A stretch of 64,000 bases of DNA, taken from Niveispirillum sp943371025. GTDB lineage: Bacteria; Pseudomonadota; Alphaproteobacteria; Azospirillales; Azospirillaceae. This document shows, one piece after another, positions 62,201 to 64,000 of the stretch (positions within the stretch are counted from its first letter, which is position 1; every line of letters begins with the position of its first letter). Both the position numbers and the translations under genes were made by a program. The DNA lies in assembly GCA_943371025.1 (NCBI GenBank), contig CALRTC020000023.1, positions 1 to 64,000 of the forward strand. Reading direction: 5' to 3'. A model generated the notes under the pieces. That model searched no databases. It saw only the letters and a program-made list of their open reading frames with translations, and was not told the origin of the DNA.

Positions 62201-62409
62201 TCGGTTTCAGCGCGGAAGCCTACGCCGCCTTCAATCCCGACCTGTTCGCCGCCTTCGGCCTGAACCATACGGCACTGGTCCAGCACTATGTCGATAATGG
62301 CCTGGCAGAGGGGCGCAAGGCCTACAGCCTGACCGATTTCGTTCCGGCGGCACCGGACCTGTCGCTGCTGGCGGGAAACCCCGGCTGGGGAGGGATTTAC
62401 TTCTGGTGA
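59233..62409 (+). CDS. large RTX/Calx-beta secreted protein with five 41-residue repeats
   Basis: 1058 residues, no signal peptide. Calcium-binding RTX nonapeptides begin at once (GTTGNDNIYGDDGNDIIYGG). Four RTX blocks follow, each ending in a DFTPGQDRLDLSAFGI-type segment and a strand-rich tail closing with (S)AADFIFA, as in M10 peptidase C-terminal modules; they start near residues 1, 155, 305 and 450. An RTX-like block near 595-680 leads to a Calx-beta-like domain (about 690-820). Five 41-residue repeats (61714-62328) and the tail PDLSLLAGNPGWGGIYFW end the chain, matching the 57680 protein. It is probably a type I secreted adhesin or matrix protein; no catalytic motif was seen. Confidence 0.87.
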   Translation: MSEIKGSFLNETLTGTTGNDNIYGDDGNDIIYGGSGNDTLSGGNGWDTIYGDAGSDVIHTGFSDKLYGGLGRDIFYAANNSTYGGYESTIMDFTPGEDRIDLSLTGIGDFETLKGFLTTYDGVTQRFLIRLPSGQVGFTFAAALANLQAADFIFASDKGPSLIVGGSASEDLIGGSGNDTIDGGIGDDHLAGGGGDDRLILREGWDRATGGSGRDMFVPQPGSYGSFTITDFTPGQDRLDLSAFGVSSWEALKYLLGDQAGATNVSISLHRGGPSFISLSNLDVASLSAADFIFARIDSPQEIYGGAMSNLFGGSGNDRLHASGQTGWLFGEGGNDILYASEAGSSNMVGGAGQDIFVLAAGGTGYLQIHDFTPRQDRIDLSALGISSFDMVKSMMALPLPSGTGGTFQIGNTVLTLNVGKERLSAADFILAAEQPARLITSIGSGSALTGGAGNDTLVGGAGTDRMFGGAGDDLLTDDPYELYYSSVRDVMVGGAGNDKFAITHLYGQDIIADFTPGQDKLDLSALGITSFDTFLTMAEMARLGGKTATVLRSGADWNSSTLTLLLDRSKLSAADVILATRDQPLTQQASSEPDLFGGSASDKLTGNGSNNRLFGEAGDDTLTGSFGDDRLFGGAGTDMAMFSGNYADYKINSINGIVTVQHLTGSDGTDTLIGVEKLVFADQVVDQLTATPPVLSLTGHNMLEGDRGSFPIIVEGKVTGWTSATVPSSTMVGWTIRLSAPATEAVTFNFAYSTPGGYAVSFGSYTIAAGQTALDISLPAGGSGTAVNLDYTLVGTLTNIRGALAPTGNGSLNATSTILNDDYQADFSLSAYRAMNTELDRVFAGNDAGLITHYINNGRQEGRIASGFDAEAYAAQNADLYKAFGLDEAALLRHYQTAGYKEGRAAEGFDAVAYAALNPDLYKAFGLNHQALVEHYIAYGEKEGRLASGFEAEAYAALNPDLFRAYGLNEKALVEHFISTGLAEGRAAIGFSAEAYAAFNPDLFAAFGLNHTALVQHYVDNGLAEGRKAYSLTDFVPAAPDLSLLAGNPGWGGIYFW
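61714..62328 (+). repeat. five coding repeats of 123 bases in the RTX protein
   Basis: Five 41-residue units with the same consensus as in 58412-59026 (FDAEAYAALNPDL, FGLN, HYI, EGR). Both arrays are preceded by ILNDD(F/Y)QA and followed by KAYSL, then PDLSLL, so the homologous block runs from the Calx-beta end to the C-terminus. Confidence 0.85.
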
Positions 62410-62418
62410 TGATGCCAC

Positions 62419-62446
62419 ACCCGTTGCCGCACCTGCGGCAGCGGGT
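62419..62446 (+). terminator. hairpin after the RTX gene
   Basis: ACCCGTTGCCGC and GCGGCAGCGGGT form a 12-base stem with one G-T pair and a 4-base loop, 10 bases after the stop. No T-run follows. Confidence 0.5.
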
Positions 62447-62486
62447 CCATCATGGTCGGGACAGGACGGGAGCGGGAGCAACGGAT

Positions 62487-62831
62487 ATGAACTTGACCTA
62501 CGCCAGTGCCAATAACAGCCGGCTGCGCATCACCGTGGCCATCACCTATGTCCTGACCCTGCTGGGCTTCGGCCTGATCGGCCTGATCATCGCCTATGTG
62601 AAGCGGGCCGATGCCTATGGCACCCTTTGGCAAAGCCATTTCAGTTTCATCATCCGCACCTTCTGGCTGACGCTGATCGGCCTGATCATCGGCGGGGCGA
62701 CCACCTTCATCCTGATCGGCTATGTGATCCTGGTCCTGGTCGGCATCTGGTCCTTCATCCGGATGCTGGTGGGCCTGCTGCGGGCACTGGGCGACCAGCC
62801 GATCATCGATCCCAAGAGCCTTTTCCTTTAA
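62487..62831 (+). CDS. DUF4870-like small membrane protein, copy 1
   Basis: 114 residues with three hydrophobic segments. RITVAITYVLTLLGFGLIGLIIAYVKR, HFSFIIRTFWLTLIGLIIGG and the last segment before LLRALGDQPIIDPKSLFL match the small DUF4870-type family (opening segment LLGFGLIGLIIAYV, ending LGDQPI). Function unknown; it may share a transcript with its paralogue 26 bases downstream. The ATG at 62487 was chosen over an open frame starting at 62406. Confidence 0.8.
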   Translation: MNLTYASANNSRLRITVAITYVLTLLGFGLIGLIIAYVKRADAYGTLWQSHFSFIIRTFWLTLIGLIIGGATTFILIGYVILVLVGIWSFIRMLVGLLRALGDQPIIDPKSLFL

Positions 62832-62857
62832 ATCCCGCCCCTGCCGGGAGAGCGACC

Positions 62858-63250
62858 ATGGACGTTACCCAGGACAGCCCCATCCATAGCCGGCTGCGCA
62901 TTACCATCGGCATCATCTATGTCCTGAATTTACTGGGGCTGAGCCTGATCGGCCTGATCATCTCCTATGTGAAGCGGGCAGATGGCTGGGGGACGATGTG
63001 GGAAAGCCATTTCACCTTCATCATCCGCACCTTCTGGCTGTCGCTGCTGGTGGCCGCCGCCGGTATCATCCTTGCGGTCAGCCTTACCCGCGGCTTTGGC
63101 GGCGGGCCGACTTCGCACTGGTTGTTCGTGGCGGGCGTCATGCCCCTGATCGGACTGGCGAGCCTTTGGACCCTTGTGCGCAATATCGTTGGCCTGGTGC
63201 GGGCCCTGGGCGATCAGCCGATCAGCAATCCCGAGACCCTGCTGCTGTAA
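62858..63250 (+). CDS. DUF4870-like small membrane protein, copy 2
   Basis: 130 residues, a tandem paralogue of the previous gene: SRLRITIGIIYVLNLLGLSL, ISYVKRADGWGTMWESHF and LVRALGDQPISNPETLLL align with it. The third segment is longer (a Gly-rich loop GFGGGPTSHW is inserted). GGGAG stands 8 bases before the ATG. Confidence 0.8.
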   Translation: MDVTQDSPIHSRLRITIGIIYVLNLLGLSLIGLIISYVKRADGWGTMWESHFTFIIRTFWLSLLVAAAGIILAVSLTRGFGGGPTSHWLFVAGVMPLIGLASLWTLVRNIVGLVRALGDQPISNPETLLL

Positions 63251-63370
63251 TGTGACAACGATGACATGATTGACCCATGTCATCGCCCGATCATGGTCGT
63301 GGTTTATGGTGGCGCCCGGTCCCGGCATGATACCGGGACCAAGTCCCCCGTATGCCGCGAGGAGCCGCCC

Positions 63371-64000
63371 CATGACCACCCGCAACATGAATTCCCTGTT
63401 CAAGCCCGCCTCCGTGGCCTTGATCGGGGCCAGCCGTCGGGAGCGGTCGGTAGGCAAGGTGGTGGCCCGCAACCTGTTCAATGCCGGGTTCGACGGGCCG
63501 ATCATGCCGGTGAACCCACGGGAAAAGTCGATTGAGGGGGTGCTGGCCTATCCCACCGTGGCCGACCTGCCGATCACGCCGGAACTGGCCGTCATCGCCA
63601 CGCCGCCGGCCACGGTGCCGGGCCTGATCGCCGAGCTGGGTGCGCGCGGCACCAAGGCCGCCGTCGTCATCACCGCCGGCTTCGCGGAGATGGGGGAAGA
63701 GGGCAAGCGCCTGCAGCAGGCCGTGCTGGATGCCGCGCGCCCGCATCTGCTGCGCGTCATCGGGCCGAACTGCCTGGGCATCATGGTGCCGGGCCAGGGG
63801 CTGAATGCCAGTTTCTGCCATGTGGCGCCGCTGAAGGGGGACATCGCCCTGGTGGCACAGTCAGGTGCGGTCGTTACTTCCATCGTCGACTGGGCCACGC
63901 CGCGCGGCATCGGCTTCTCCCACCTGATCTCGCTGGGCTCCATGTCGGACGTGGATTTCGGCGACATGCTGGATTATCTGGCCCAGGATGCCAGCGTGCG
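63371..64000 (+). CDS. NDP-forming acyl-CoA synthetase family protein, N-terminal part
   Basis: 210 residues before the right edge; no stop. The CoA-binding Rossmann domain has SVALIGASRRERSVGKVV (about 15-32), PVNPREKSIEGVLAYPTV, and VIATPPATVPGLIAELGARG. The succinyl-CoA-synthetase-like domain begins VIGPNCLGIMVPG and GDIALVAQSGAVVTSIVDWA, with SLGSMSDVDFGDML. In alphaproteobacteria this start usually belongs to an acetate-CoA ligase (ADP-forming) type protein fused to a C-terminal GNAT (Pat) domain, which acetylates lysines; that part is outside the window. Confidence 0.88.

Overview
The window is a 64 kb piece of a high-GC alphaproteobacterial chromosome. The gene content (Irr-type Fur regulator, RpoE-ChrR pair, Tlp1-like chemoreceptor with a PilZ tail, IalB protein, eukaryote-like IleRS, UMF1 transporter) points to Rhodospirillales, most likely an Azospirillaceae relative such as Azospirillum or Niveispirillum. 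This placement is inferred from gene families; no rRNA is present. No phage, insertion sequence, integrase or CRISPR array was seen. Coding density is high and genes lie on both strands in short operons.

Layout. 0-6 kb: 3' end of a CysA-type ABC ATPase, two tandem tRNA-Ile(GAT) genes, a histidine kinase, a LysR regulator, and a crotonase plus MFS pair. 6-12 kb: ileS, then a divergent HTH regulator and methyltransferase, bracketed by palindromic intergenic repeats. 12-24 kb: 2OG oxygenase, patatin lipase, argJ-mutT, HNH nuclease, gluQRS, a small protein with a FliM-like tail, HAD hydrolase, RHH regulator, a surface-type beta-repeat protein, alkB, an acidic-tailed unknown and irr. 24-32 kb: GAF histidine kinase, TerB-like protein, UMF1 transporter, periplasmic sugar isomerase-like protein behind a LacI-type operator, trhO and a Cache-HAMP-MA-PilZ chemoreceptor. 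32-44 kb: three tandem exported M20 amidohydrolases, a ferric-type ABC permease, IalB, RpoE-ChrR, TerC, a glycosyltransferase, murI and a small exported protein. 44-57 kb: an MtnA-like protein without catalytic residues, a BioF2-type GNAT, a chemoreceptor, infC (AUA start), thrS, a porin, YggS, DUF4269, tRNA-Ser(GGA), rmuC, an FAD monooxygenase and ppa. 57-64 kb: two large secreted repeat proteins, two DUF4870-like membrane proteins, and the start of an NDP-forming acyl-CoA synthetase.

The most interesting locus is 57.6-62.4 kb. Two neighbouring genes encode different N-terminal adhesin-like modules (PPC plus Calx-beta; RTX plus Calx-beta), yet both end in exactly five copies of the same 41-residue repeat followed by a shared C-terminal tail, which suggests a common export or anchoring module. 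Other leads are the MtnA-like pseudoenzyme, the FliM/CheZ-like C-terminal peptide, the triplicated amidohydrolases, the non-AUG infC start with a duplicated hairpin upstream, and a hairpin repeat family found at several gene ends. Chemotaxis and c-di-GMP sensing, envelope and exopolysaccharide functions, and translation (ileS, thrS, infC, gluQRS, trhO, three tRNAs) are the recurring themes.
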